64,000 bases of DNA from DAOUJH01 sp965116555 (lineage in GTDB: Bacteria; Chloroflexota; Dehalococcoidia; Lucifugimonadales; QGNO01), in the NCBI GenBank assembly GCA_965116555.1, contig OZ220698.1, positions 1,984,001 through 2,048,000 of the forward strand, given 5' to 3'. The position numbers and the translations under genes are program-made. The notes under the pieces were generated by a model, which did no database searches, had not been told where the DNA came from, and saw only the letters and a list, made by a program, of their open reading frames with translations. This document shows positions 54,370-62,774 of this stretch, in pieces (positions within the stretch are counted from its first letter, which is position 1; each line of letters begins with the position of its first letter).

Positions 54370-55455
54370 TCAGCCGCCTATGAGGCTTTCGCCCCGGAAG
54401 ATGCGGTCCAGGTCTGCGAATGTGACCAGTACGGCTACTACTATTAATACAGCGAATCCTACCAGGTGGACAAGCCCCTCCTTTTGAGGAGAGATGCGTT
54501 TGCCCCGCCGTATCCACTCGATAGCGACAAACAGAATCCGCCCTCCGTCCAACGCCGGGATGGGTAGAAGGTTGACAATGCCTAGACTCAGGCTGATGAC
54601 CGCGGCCAGGTTCAACGTAGTTATGACGCGGTAAAACGGCGGAGCCTCTGCCTGCGCCACTTCTCCGAAGACGTGTGCCATCCCCACGGGTCCGGTTACC
54701 TCGGGGGCGGCGCCTCCCGATATCCACTTGGTAAACTCGTTCTTGACCAGCACCAGCACTTCACCTGTTCTCTGCAGTCCCAGTATGGGCGCGCGCCATA
54801 GAGCTTCTGAACGGTTTTCATTGGTGTAGTTTATTAGATCTACACTGACGCCGGCAGATCCTTCTCCCTCCGGAGGATTGACTCTTGGCACCAGGGTTAC
54901 GGTGAGTTGCTCCCTCCCGCGCTGGACCAGCCATTCCATCTCCTGGCCCTGGCTGAGAGCTATCTGGTAGCTCAGGTGGCCGACGTGGTCAAGGGTGCGG
55001 CCGTTGGCCTCTAGTATGACGTCTCCGGGGAGGATGCCAGCCTGTGCGGCCGGAGAGCCGGGGGATACATTCACCACAGAGACATCGCCTACCCGCACGA
55101 CTTGGGGGATGACGAATAGCGCGCTGAAGAGCACTACCGCCATCAGCAGGTTCATGAAGGGGCCTGCTGCCATTACCACGAACCTGACGGCGGCGCTTTT
55201 ACCGGCTAGACTGCCCGGCTCTGAGGGGTCTTCCTCGCCCAGCATCTTGACGAATCCTCCCAGGGGAACGGCGTTGATACTGTAGACCGTTTCGCCCTTG
55301 CGCAGACCCCACAGCCTGGGCGGGAAGCCTATGCCGAACTCAAGCACCTTGACCCTGGCCAGCTTGGCGGCAACAAAGTGTCCGGCCTCATGGATAACTA
55401 TGAGAACAACGAGCACCGCTACGAAACCCAGTATTGAAAGGAGTACGGCTAACAT
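54370..55455 (-). CDS. rseP: Site-2 metalloprotease RseP
   Basis: This intramembrane zinc protease cleaves anti-sigma factors or signal remnants. The 361-residue protein has the first-helix HExxH motif IVIHEAGHFVAAKL near residue 22, GFPPRLWGLRKGETVYSINAVPLGGFVKMLGE, one PDZ domain (VSPGSPAAQAGILPGDVILEANGR) and the C-terminal NLLPIPALDGGRILFVAIEWIRRGK with the LDG motif supplying the third zinc ligand. It starts 2 bases after the dxr stop, in the conserved cdsA-dxr-rseP order. Confidence 0.96.
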   Translation of the reverse strand: MLAVLLSILGFVAVLVVLIVIHEAGHFVAAKLARVKVLEFGIGFPPRLWGLRKGETVYSINAVPLGGFVKMLGEEDPSEPGSLAGKSAAVRFVVMAAGPFMNLLMAVVLFSALFVIPQVVRVGDVSVVNVSPGSPAAQAGILPGDVILEANGRTLDHVGHLSYQIALSQGQEMEWLVQRGREQLTVTLVPRVNPPEGEGSAGVSVDLINYTNENRSEALWRAPILGLQRTGEVLVLVKNEFTKWISGGAAPEVTGPVGMAHVFGEVAQAEAPPFYRVITTLNLAAVISLSLGIVNLLPIPALDGGRILFVAIEWIRRGKRISPQKEGLVHLVGFAVLIVVAVLVTFADLDRIFRGESLIGG

Positions 55456-55457
55456 GT

Positions 55458-56591
55458 CTAGGCCCTGGCCAACTCTCGTACTCGTTTTCCGGCCCAGGCA
55501 GCGGCGCCCAAGATGTCGTCCAGGGAGGTCTCATTACCGGGCCGGTGTTCTTCAAGGACGCTATCCACCAACCGGGGGATGTCCAAGAATCCGATTCTCC
55601 CCTCCAAAAAGAGCTCTACGGCCACGTCGTCTGCGGCGCAGAGGGCGGCCGGGTAAGTGCCTCCGGCCATCCCGGCATTCAAGCCGGTCCTGTAGCAGGG
55701 GTATCTGCTCTCGTCTAGGGATGAGAAATCCAGCGAACCTATGCGAGCTATATCGAATCCGTCGGTCCAGGTGCTGCTGAGTCGCTTTGGGTAGAAGATG
55801 GCGTATTGCAAGGGAAGTCGCATGTCTGGAGGGGCCATCTGGGCCTTTATGGAGCCGTCGCGGAACTCAACGAAAGAGTGAATGATGCTCTGGGGATGGA
55901 GTACCGCCTCTATCCGTTCCCAGGCAACGTCAAAGAGCCAGTGGGCTTCTATAACTTCAAAGGCCTTGTTCATCAGAGAGGCCGAATCTATGGTGATCTT
56001 CTTACCCATCTGCCAGGTTGGGTGTTTCAGCGCTTCTTCAGGAGTCACGCTTGCCATCTCTTCCAGCGGTCTATCACGGAAAGCGCCGCCGGAAGCGGTG
56101 ATGATCAAACGGGCCACGTCTTGCTCTTCTCCCTGCAGGCATTGCCAGATGGCGCTGGGTTCGCTGTCCACTGGCAAGAGCCGTGCTCCCGCCCGCATCT
56201 CCTCTGCGACTATGGCGCCAGCCATGACAATGGCCTCTTTGCTGGCCAGGGCCACGGCTTTCCCTGCCTTGAGGGCGGCGAGGGTAGGAGTCAATCCGGA
56301 TAGGCCGCTGGTGGCCATAACCACAAGGTCTACGTCCGGATGGCAGGCTACCTCCTCCATGCTGCTGGCAAGAGCGCTCCGGGGCGCTGAAGGCAGCGAA
56401 TCGTTGTGGCTCCATACTTTCTTGGGGTTGAACTCCGCGAACTGCGTTTGCAGCAGGTCCACGTTGCGCCAGCCGGCGAGGCCCACGACGCATAGCTGCT
56501 CGGGGAAAGCACGCACCACCTCCAGCGTCTGACGGCCTATGGAGCCCGTGCAGCCGAGAATAGCTATGCCTTTCACCACGTTGCCACCCAT
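55458..56591 (-). CDS. dxr: 1-deoxy-D-xylulose 5-phosphate reductoisomerase
   Basis: Dxr makes MEP from DXP with NADPH, the first committed isoprenoid step. The 377-residue protein has the NADPH loop AILGCTGSIGRQTLEVVRAF, ALASKEAIVMAGAIVAEEM, LLPVDSEPSAIWQCL, ITASGGAFRD and TWQMGKKITIDSASLMNKAFEVIEAHWLFDV, followed by HPQSIIHSFVEFRDGSIKAQM. Its ATG lies within the last 19 bases of cdsA; GTG codons slightly downstream (MVKGIAIL) are possible alternative starts. Confidence 0.97.
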   Translation of the reverse strand: MGGNVVKGIAILGCTGSIGRQTLEVVRAFPEQLCVVGLAGWRNVDLLQTQFAEFNPKKVWSHNDSLPSAPRSALASSMEEVACHPDVDLVVMATSGLSGLTPTLAALKAGKAVALASKEAIVMAGAIVAEEMRAGARLLPVDSEPSAIWQCLQGEEQDVARLIITASGGAFRDRPLEEMASVTPEEALKHPTWQMGKKITIDSASLMNKAFEVIEAHWLFDVAWERIEAVLHPQSIIHSFVEFRDGSIKAQMAPPDMRLPLQYAIFYPKRLSSTWTDGFDIARIGSLDFSSLDESRYPCYRTGLNAGMAGGTYPAALCAADDVAVELFLEGRIGFLDIPRLVDSVLEEHRPGNETSLDDILGAAAWAGKRVRELARA

Positions 56592-57424
56592 GTAGCTCCA
56601 TAATAAACCAGCGCCAAATTGAGTACAACGCTATCCAGTCTGTCCAGGACGCCTCCATGGCCGGGCAACAGGCGGCCCGATTGCTTGGCGCTGTTGGCGC
56701 GTTTCAGCGCCGATTCAAGCAGATCCCCGGCCTGAGCGCCAAGGCCGACTGCCATGCCCATCAGGGCAGCCTTCCAAACCGCCAGGGATAGGGAGAGCAA
56801 CGATGCCAGTACAATAAATCCAAGGATGCCGCCGAGCAGACCGGCAGCCGCTCCTTCCCATGTCTTCCCTGGGCTGATGCCAGGCGCCATGCGGTGCTTG
56901 CCAACTGCTTTCCCGACGAAATATGCAAGCGTGTCCACCATGAAGGTAGCGGCGAGGGCCAGCGATAGCCATAGGACGCCGTCCTCGATGCCTCTGAGTA
57001 GGACTGCATAGGCCAGTGCCGCTCCAAGGTAGAAGGGGCCGCCGGCGACGAGAAGCCAGAATCTACGATGTGCGGGCAAGAATCTGTAGGAGACGAATAC
57101 AAGCACCAGACCACTGAACAGAACGAGAGGAGCCCAAATCTGAGCTTGAAAACCTGCCCCTGCTACCAGAGCTACCCCAAGGGCGATGCCCAGCAACCGC
57201 TCCCACAACCCCTTGATGTTTACCAAACTATAGAATTCCGTCAGTCCCAGGGCAGCCGCTGCAATAGCTAGGGCGAGAAGCCAAATCTCTCCCAGCCAGA
57301 CCAAGGCAAACAGGATGGGAACGCCGATTATTGCGGTGGCCAGGCGCAGAGCCAGAGTCTCTCTCCCCGTGGCGAGGCTATAGCACGGTTCAGGTGATCC
57401 GGATGGACTGGCAGATGACGCCAT
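56573..57424 (-). CDS. cdsA: Phosphatidate cytidylyltransferase
   Basis: CdsA makes CDP-diacylglycerol for phospholipid synthesis. The 283-residue membrane protein has several helices and the family signature SPGKTWEGAAAGLLGGILG followed by GAQAGDLLESALKRANSAKQSGRLLPGHGGVLDRLDSVVLN. The start is uncertain: ATG 57424 was taken, GTG 57448 is eight codons longer, and no strong ribosome site is seen. In many bacteria uppS lies between frr and cdsA; here it is absent and only about 75 bases separate the genes. Confidence 0.94.
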   Translation of the reverse strand: MASSASPSGSPEPCYSLATGRETLALRLATAIIGVPILFALVWLGEIWLLALAIAAAALGLTEFYSLVNIKGLWERLLGIALGVALVAGAGFQAQIWAPLVLFSGLVLVFVSYRFLPAHRRFWLLVAGGPFYLGAALAYAVLLRGIEDGVLWLSLALAATFMVDTLAYFVGKAVGKHRMAPGISPGKTWEGAAAGLLGGILGFIVLASLLSLSLAVWKAALMGMAVGLGAQAGDLLESALKRANSAKQSGRLLPGHGGVLDRLDSVVLNLALVYYGATWVATW

Positions 57425-57523
57425 GGTCTCAACCGAGGGGCCAGCCACCCTCTACGGCAATTGCACTTTCTGCACCAGCTGTGGATATACACATGAGCTT
57501 TTAGCTTGCCACAAGGGGGACGG

Positions 57524-58084
57524 CTACACTTCCAGAACTTCGGCCTCTTTCTCTGTGGACGCGGTATCGACCTTGCCTATGTAGGAGTCCGTAAGCTTTT
57601 GTATCTGATCTTGATTACGCCGGCTTTCATCCTGAGACAGCTCCTTGTTGCGCTCCATGGCCCGGATCTTCTCGATGGAGTCGCGGCGTATGTTTCTCAC
57701 GGCGACGCGTGATTCTTCGGCGTGGCGCTTGACCACCTTGACCAGCTCGCGGCGCCGCTCTTCCGTCGGCTCCGGAATGGGTATCCTCACTACCGAGCCG
57801 TCGTTCGCTGGATTCAGACCCAGGCTTGATTTGAGAATGCTCCGTTCAATCTCAGAGATAACGCTTCTGTCCCATGGTTGCACAACAAGGAGCCTGGCCT
57901 CTGGAGCCGTTACGGTGGCGAGTTGATTGATGGGGGTGGAAACCCCGTGGTAGTTCACCAAGACGTTTTCCAGAAGACTGGGTGTAGCCCTGCCGGTCCT
58001 TACGGTGTTCATCTCCCGGGTCAATGCCTCTAGGGTCTTCTTCATCCGGGATTCCGCATCGTTTAGAAGTGAGGTTGTTGTCAT
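57524..58084 (-). CDS. frr: Ribosome recycling factor
   Basis: RRF splits post-termination ribosomes with EF-G. The 186-residue protein has the typical L-shaped fold signature: RMKKTLEALTREMNTVRTGRATPSLLENVLVNYHG, then TPINQLATVTAPEARLLVVQPWDRSVISEIERSI and PIPEPTEERRRELVKVVKRHAEESRVAVRNIRRDS. It lies 60 bases after pyrH, in the standard rpsB-tsf-pyrH-frr order. An AGGAGGTCTTGTC site precedes the ATG. Confidence 0.98.
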   Translation of the reverse strand: MTTTSLLNDAESRMKKTLEALTREMNTVRTGRATPSLLENVLVNYHGVSTPINQLATVTAPEARLLVVQPWDRSVISEIERSILKSSLGLNPANDGSVVRIPIPEPTEERRRELVKVVKRHAEESRVAVRNIRRDSIEKIRAMERNKELSQDESRRNQDQIQKLTDSYIGKVDTASTEKEAEVLEV

Positions 58085-58144
58085 GACAAGACCTCCTGAC
58101 GTTTGGTTTGCGGCAGCGGTACAGGGAAAACCGCGGGTTGAAAC

Positions 58145-58897
58145 CTAGGCATCTCCAGCGGAGACTTTGTTGGCCTGCAGCTGCCCTACAACGGTTCCCA
58201 GCTTATCTCCATTGAGCAGCTTGGAAAGGCTGCCGGGAACAAATAGGTCAAAAACCACAATGGGAAGCTGGTTTTCCATGCACAAGGATAAGGCTGTAGC
58301 GTCCATGACTTCAAGTCTAAGGTTCAACGCTTCTATGTAGTCCAGATGCTGGAATTTCTTTGCCCCTGGATTACTGTGGGGGTCCGAGTCATATACACCG
58401 TCGACGCGGTTTTTGGCCATGAACAGCACTTCAGCGTTTATTTCCAGGGAACGCAACGCTGCAGCCGTATCCGTAGTCATGTAGGGATTTCCCGTACCGG
58501 AGGCAAAGAGGACAAGCCGGTTTCTTTCCAGGTGGGTGATGGCTCGGCGTCGGATGTAAGGCTCTGCCACGGCACGGACATCTATGGCTGTCATTACTCG
58601 CGTATCCAGCCCCTCTCGCTCAAGCGCATCCTGTAGGGCCAGCGCGTTCAAGAGGGTGGCCAGCATGCCCATGTAATCGGCGGTGCCCCTATCCATACCG
58701 CGCGATTCCCACTCGTTGCCCCTCCAGAAGTTTCCTCCACCGACCACGGCAGAAAGCTCTACGCCCATTTGGAAAGCTTCCTTGATTTCTCCGGCCAGGT
58801 AGGCTAATGCCTTGGGGTCTATACCGTAGTCAAGGTCGCCTTTGAGGGATTCCCCGCTGAGCTTCAGCAGGATTCTGTTGTAAGCCAAATCCGCCAT
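58145..58897 (-). CDS. pyrH: UMP kinase
   Basis: PyrH phosphorylates UMP. The 250-residue hexameric-type kinase has RILLKLSGESLKGDLDYGIDPKAL, VVGGGNFWRGNEWESRGMDRGTADYMGMLATLLNALAL, VLFASGTGNPYMTTDTAAALRSLEI and KNRVDGVYDSDPHSNPGAKKFQHLDY, ending VDLFVPGSLSKLLNGDKLGTVV-like. It starts 8 bases after tsf. With pyrE at 34236, it provides two pyrimidine steps in the window. Confidence 0.97.
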   Translation of the reverse strand: MADLAYNRILLKLSGESLKGDLDYGIDPKALAYLAGEIKEAFQMGVELSAVVGGGNFWRGNEWESRGMDRGTADYMGMLATLLNALALQDALEREGLDTRVMTAIDVRAVAEPYIRRRAITHLERNRLVLFASGTGNPYMTTDTAAALRSLEINAEVLFMAKNRVDGVYDSDPHSNPGAKKFQHLDYIEALNLRLEVMDATALSLCMENQLPIVVFDLFVPGSLSKLLNGDKLGTVVGQLQANKVSAGDA

Positions 58898-58905
58898 TTG
58901 TTGCC

Positions 58906-59409
58906 CTACTCTCCTAGAGCAAAGCGGGCAAACCTTTTGATGCGTACGTTCTCCCCAACCTTGGCGGCTACTTCAGTAACTATGTCCTGGATGGTCTTGC
59001 TGTTGTCTCTGATGAAGGGCTGCTGCAATAGGCACACCTCTTCCGGGTTACTGGTGTCATCCTCGGGGAGTTCGGACTTGTCCGTGTACAGAGGCGCCAT
59101 GGCTGCAACCTGCATGCTGAGGTTGTGAGCCAAGTCCTTGAACTCCGATGTCCTAGATACAAAGTCAGTTTCGCAGTTAACTTCTACCAGCGCCCCAATA
59201 CGGCTGCCGCTGTGGACGTACGATTCGATCAGTCCTTCGCTGGTCTCTCTGTGCGACTTGCCAGCCAGCTTTTCTATGCCTTTGGCCCTTAGCAGAGTCT
59301 CCGCTTTTTCAATATCCCCCTCCGCTTCCTCTAGGGCTTTCTTGGAATCCATGATTCCAGCGCCTGAAAGGTCTCGCAGGGCTTTGATCTGTTCAGTGGT
59401 GATTTCCAA
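58906..59409 (-). CDS. tsf: Elongation factor Ts (short form, TTG start)
   Basis: EF-Ts exchanges GDP on EF-Tu. From TTG 59409, preceded by AGGAGG, the protein has 167 residues and begins MEITTEQIKALRDLSGAGIMDSKKALEEAEGDIEKAETLLRAKG. NCETDFVSRTSEF and a single short core follow, ending EVAAKVGENVRIKRFARFALGE. The length is like the Thermus/short class that lacks the second core subdomain. It lies 7 bases after rpsB, its usual partner. The upstream in-frame extension is non-homologous. Confidence 0.95.
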   Translation of the reverse strand: MEITTEQIKALRDLSGAGIMDSKKALEEAEGDIEKAETLLRAKGIEKLAGKSHRETSEGLIESYVHSGSRIGALVEVNCETDFVSRTSEFKDLAHNLSMQVAAMAPLYTDKSELPEDDTSNPEEVCLLQQPFIRDNSKTIQDIVTEVAAKVGENVRIKRFARFALGE

Positions 59410-59416
59410 GGCCGGC

Positions 59417-60298
59417 TTACCTCCTGATCTCGGTGGTGAACCCGGCAACTTCAGTTTCGGGCAGGGTTATCTCTTCAGGCGCTGACATCTCTTCCTCAGA
59501 CTGTTCCGAGGGGACAGCGATATCTGTCTCTATGACGGCGCGTCTTTGCATACCTTCCAGGACAGCGTCCGCGATTTTATGAGTGACGAGGCGAATGGAG
59601 CGTATGGCGTCATCATTGCCTGGGATCGGATGGTCCACTAGGTTAGGATCGGCGTCTGTGTCAACCAGTGCAACTATGGGCACGCCCATGCGCTGCGCCT
59701 CTGCCACGGCTATCTTCTCTTTGCCAATATCTATCAAGAAGACAAAACCGGGGAGCTTTGTCATGGCCTTGATGCCACCAAGGTATCGGTTCAGCTTTGT
59801 TATCTGCTCTTCCAGCTTTTGGGCCTCTCTTTTGGAAAGTACGCTGAACTGCCCCTTTAGTTCCTGCTCTTCCAACTGTACTAGGTAATCTATCCGTCTT
59901 TGTATGGTGGTGAAGTTGGTGAAGGTGCCTCCGAGCCATCTGGTATCGATGTAGAAAGCACCGCAGCGTTGTGCTTCGGTGACTATGGTCTCCTGCGCCT
60001 GGCGCTTGGTGCCAACGAAAAGGGCGTCTCTTCCAGAGGCGACGACCTCCGAGATAAACTCGCAAGCTCCTTCCAGCAGCCCCAAAGTTTGCTGTAGATC
60101 AATGATGTGTATGCCGTTGCGGGTAGCGAATATGTAATTCTTCATCCGGGGATTCCAGCGCCGCGTTTGGTGCCCAAAATGTACGCCCGCCTCCAACAGG
60201 GCCTTCATAGTGACAGTCCCCTCCTCTTGAATGAGACCGTCTTCCGGAGGCCTTGCTTGCCCATTGCCATCCGGAATCCTCTGGACTTCTTCAACCAT
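59417..60298 (-). CDS. rpsB: 30S ribosomal protein uS2, with a possible N-terminal extension
   Basis: uS2 joins the 30S subunit late and binds near uS1. The conserved protein begins MKALLEAGVHFGHQTRRWNPRMKNYIF and has RDALFVGTKRQAQETIVTEAQRCGAFYIDTRWLGGTFTNF, PGFVFLIDIGKEKIAVAEAQRMGVPIVALVDTDADP and IPGNDDAIRSIRL. Two starts have good ribosome sites: ATG 60298, adding 30 acidic or polar residues, and ATG 60208 at the conserved start with GAGGAGGGG. The longer form is listed; both could be used. It heads the rpsB-tsf-pyrH-frr-cdsA-dxr-rseP-ispG run. Confidence 0.97.
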   Translation of the reverse strand: MVEEVQRIPDGNGQARPPEDGLIQEEGTVTMKALLEAGVHFGHQTRRWNPRMKNYIFATRNGIHIIDLQQTLGLLEGACEFISEVVASGRDALFVGTKRQAQETIVTEAQRCGAFYIDTRWLGGTFTNFTTIQRRIDYLVQLEEQELKGQFSVLSKREAQKLEEQITKLNRYLGGIKAMTKLPGFVFLIDIGKEKIAVAEAQRMGVPIVALVDTDADPNLVDHPIPGNDDAIRSIRLVTHKIADAVLEGMQRRAVIETDIAVPSEQSEEEMSAPEEITLPETEVAGFTTEIRR

Positions 60299-60338
60299 GT
60301 AAACTCCTAGCCGCTAGAAAATGCACACGTGGCACGGA

Positions 60339-60379
60339 AGTATAGCACAGGGCATGCCTGTGGGCAATCTCAGGCATGC
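60339..60379 (-). promoter_or_regulatory. rpsB operon promoter overlapped by an inverted repeat
   Basis: On the minus strand TTGCCC (60367-60362), a 17-base spacer and TATACT (60344-60339) lie about 40 bases before ATG 60298. The inverted repeat GCATGCCTG-N10-CAGGCATGC (60352-60379) has the -35 box in its centre, as expected of an operator for a dimeric regulator. Confidence 0.6.
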
Positions 60380-60478
60380 GGACCAGCACGCAAGAGAGAA
60401 CTCCCGTCTGACTTGGCACAGCCAGGGTGGAGCGGGCCTCTCATGCCAGAGCTTAAGATTTATGAGCCGTCGGTTAGC

Positions 60479-60507
60479 TTGACACCTCATTGCCCGGTTT
60501 CTATAAT
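60479..60507 (+). promoter_or_regulatory. Consensus sigma70 promoter of the yceD-rpmF-fabD unit
   Basis: TTGACA (60479-60484), exactly 17 bases and TATAAT (60502-60507) make a perfect consensus promoter 25 bases before the yceD ATG. It is divergent from the rpsB promoter, and the two share this 230-base gap. It is the strongest-looking promoter in the window. Confidence 0.85.
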
Positions 60508-60532
60508 GGCGCACTTGAGGGTTTGTTAACCT

Positions 60533-61045
60533 ATGGAATTTAACGTTGCCCATCTTCTCAAAGAGCCTGTGGGCACAGATAAGGACTACGTTGTGTACTC
60601 TACCTTGGAGTCTCCAGAGGAGACTAGGGGAAGTGTAGTCCAAGGCGAGGCCCGGCTTGTCCGTGTGAATCAGGGGATTCTAGTGAATGCATCTCTGAGG
60701 GTTCCTGCTACGTGCCTTTGCAGTAGATGCCTTCAGGACTTCAATACCTTGTTAGAGTTGCGACTCAGCGAGGTTTATCTCCCAACTGTCGACATCAATA
60801 CAGGAACAGCTCTTCATGTTTCAGAGGAAGCTGCTCCGTTCTTTCTATTGAAAAACCGTCATGAACTTGATATTACTGAGGCCGTACGCCAGTCGGTGAT
60901 AGTAGCCTTGCCCATGAAACCGTTGTGCAAAGAAGAATGCGCTGGTCTGTGCCCGTACTGCGGCATAAATCTGAACTCAGGGTGCGTTTGTGAAAGCAAT
61001 GAGTTTGACCCCCGTTGGGCGCCGTTGCTTGAAGTAACATCTTAA
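60533..61045 (+). CDS. yceD: YceD family (DUF177) protein
   Basis: This 170-residue DUF177 protein has the two cysteine pairs typical of the family: CSRCLQDFNTLLEL near 61-64 and CKEECAGLCPYCGINLNSGCVC near 130-150, probably a zinc site, and a terminal FDPRWAPLLEV. YceD is linked to 23S rRNA maturation and nearly always precedes rpmF and fatty acid genes, as here. The proposed role in ribosome assembly is family knowledge. Confidence 0.93.
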   Translation: MEFNVAHLLKEPVGTDKDYVVYSTLESPEETRGSVVQGEARLVRVNQGILVNASLRVPATCLCSRCLQDFNTLLELRLSEVYLPTVDINTGTALHVSEEAAPFFLLKNRHELDITEAVRQSVIVALPMKPLCKEECAGLCPYCGINLNSGCVCESNEFDPRWAPLLEVTS

Positions 61046-61068
61046 TCTTCCCCTCCATGAAGTGATAT

Positions 61069-61266
61069 ATGGCTGCATTACCAAAAAAGAAAAGAACACA
61101 ATCTAAGAAGGGTAAGCGGTGGAGCCACTCAGGCCTCAGGCCGGTTAACCTTTCGGTGTGCCCGCAGTGCAGAGTGCCAAAGCGCTCTCACCGGGTATGT
61201 CACAATTGCGGATACTACGCCGGCAGAGAGGTAGTTTCTCCGGCGGGTTCGGTAGTTGAAGAGTGA
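61069..61266 (+). CDS. rpmF: 50S ribosomal protein bL32
   Basis: This 65-residue protein starts MAALPKKKRTQSKKGKRWSHSGLRPVNL and has the zinc-ribbon cysteines CPQCRVPKRSHRVCHNCGYY (CxxC...CxxC). A zinc-binding form is thus encoded, with no second copy in the window. It lies 23 bases after yceD, the conserved pairing. Confidence 0.97.
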   Translation: MAALPKKKRTQSKKGKRWSHSGLRPVNLSVCPQCRVPKRSHRVCHNCGYYAGREVVSPAGSVVEE

Positions 61267-61316
61267 GTAGCTGGTTGGACTTCTGATAGTAAACCCGGGC
61301 ATTTAAGGAGCAAATT

Positions 61317-62288
61317 GTGGCTCTATCAAAGAAGAACGGAAAAAACGGTAAGAAGTCTGCGTTTCTATTCCCGGGACAGGGGTCTCAAGAGGTTGGCATG
61401 GGACTCAACCTCTATGAGAATTCTCCGGCGGCCAGAGATGTCTTCCGTCTCGCCGACGAAGCAATGGAAAGCCCTCTGTCACGCCTGATGTTTGAAGGTC
61501 CTGCCGAGGAGCTCAACAGAACGGACAACTCGCAGCCAGCCATACTGACTGTCAGCTTGGCCAGCCTATCCGCGGCCAGAGAGCAAGCGGGCGGCGACCT
61601 AGACCACGACGTAATATTCATGGCAGGACACAGCTTGGGCGAGTATACGGCGCTGGCGGCCTCCGGCGTTATTGATCTTATGGATGCCGTTCAGTTGGTG
61701 CGTGAGCGGGGACGGCTGATGCAAGAAGCCTGTAACGACCATTCCGGCAGCATGGCCGCCGTCCTTGGCTTGGAAGAGCACATTGTTGAAGAGGTCTGCC
61801 GCGAAACCGGCGCCCAAGTAGCCAACATCAACACTCCCGGCCAGATAGTTATAAGTGGTGAAAAGGAGGCCGTGGATAGGGCTATAGAGCTGGCGGCGGA
61901 AAGGGGCGCCAAGAAGAGCATCCCTCTCAAGGTTAGGGGCGCCTTCCATTCCTACCTCATGGGGTCGGCCATGGAAGGCATGCAAAAGGCGCTGGATTCC
62001 GTGAACTTCCGCAATCCCGTTACGCCTGTGATTGCCAACTGTACTGCCAAACCCTTGAGCGCTTCTTGGGAAATCAAGGAAGAGCTAGCACAACAGCTAT
62101 GCGGCTGTGTACGCTGGCAGGACTCTATAAACTACATGGTCCAATCAGGGGTGGGCGAATTCATTGAGTTTGGCCCCGGTCAAGTGCTCACCAACATGGT
62201 GAAACGCATCGCCAGCGATGCCAGCGTCAAGGCTGTTCACGACATCTCATCAGTAAGGGAACTGGTTGCCAACGGCCACAAAGAGTAG
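61317..62288 (+). CDS. fabD: Malonyl-CoA:ACP transacylase
   Basis: FabD loads malonyl groups on ACP, which is encoded downstream at 62775. From GTG 61317, with an AAGGAG site, the 323-residue protein has FLFPGQGSQEVGMGLNLY, the active Ser S106 in AGHSLGEYTALAASG, the catalytic His in VRGAFHSYLMGSAMEGM, and FIEFGPGQVLTNMVKRI at the end. A basic N-terminal tail (MALSKKNGKNGKKS) precedes the core. plsX, fabH and fabG, common neighbours, are absent. Confidence 0.96.
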   Translation: MALSKKNGKNGKKSAFLFPGQGSQEVGMGLNLYENSPAARDVFRLADEAMESPLSRLMFEGPAEELNRTDNSQPAILTVSLASLSAAREQAGGDLDHDVIFMAGHSLGEYTALAASGVIDLMDAVQLVRERGRLMQEACNDHSGSMAAVLGLEEHIVEEVCRETGAQVANINTPGQIVISGEKEAVDRAIELAAERGAKKSIPLKVRGAFHSYLMGSAMEGMQKALDSVNFRNPVTPVIANCTAKPLSASWEIKEELAQQLCGCVRWQDSINYMVQSGVGEFIEFGPGQVLTNMVKRIASDASVKAVHDISSVRELVANGHKE

Positions 62289-62331
62289 CCCTGGGTCTGA
62301 TAGATCTGAACAGGCCAATAGGACGCGCTCT

Positions 62332-62730
62332 ATGCGCCGCAAGGCGCGCCGGGCGCTGTTGCAAGTCCTCTACGAGGTGGATACAGCCAGTCATTCTCTT
62401 GAGGAAAGCCTTGGCTGGGTCACCGAACAGGCTCATTTGGACAAGAACGGCAGTTCCTTCATACGCCATCTTGCTGAAGAGGTAATAGCACAAAGGGACG
62501 ATCTGGACATTGAGATTCAGCGCTATGCTCAGAGCTGGCCAGTGCAGCAGCTATCGCCCGTGGACCGCAATATATTGAGGATAGCGGTATATGAGGTTAA
62601 GCGTGGGAAGGGAGTACCGCTCCAAGTGGCCATAAATGAGGCAGTAGAGCTGGCCAAACGGTTTGGTGGAGAGAGTTCGCCTCGTTTTATAAACGGGGTA
62701 CTGGGTGCTGTTGCGGAATCCATGTCATAA
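62332..62730 (+). CDS. nusB: Transcription antitermination factor NusB
   Basis: NusB binds boxA RNA with S10 in rRNA antitermination. The core of about 132 residues starts MRRKARRALLQVLYEVDTASHS and has the terminal helices SPVDRNILRIAVYEVKRGKGVPLQVAINEAVELAKRFGGESSPRFINGVLGAVAE, clear NusB signatures. ATG 62332 is chosen, with AGGA eight bases upstream. A TTG at 62266 in frame would add 22 residues and overlap fabD by 23 bases; it has an AAGGG site and cannot be excluded. Confidence 0.94.
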   Translation: MRRKARRALLQVLYEVDTASHSLEESLGWVTEQAHLDKNGSSFIRHLAEEVIAQRDDLDIEIQRYAQSWPVQQLSPVDRNILRIAVYEVKRGKGVPLQVAINEAVELAKRFGGESSPRFINGVLGAVAESMS

Positions 62731-62774
62731 TAGTTAATACTGATTCCCAAACAACTATTGAAGGAGAGCACAAT

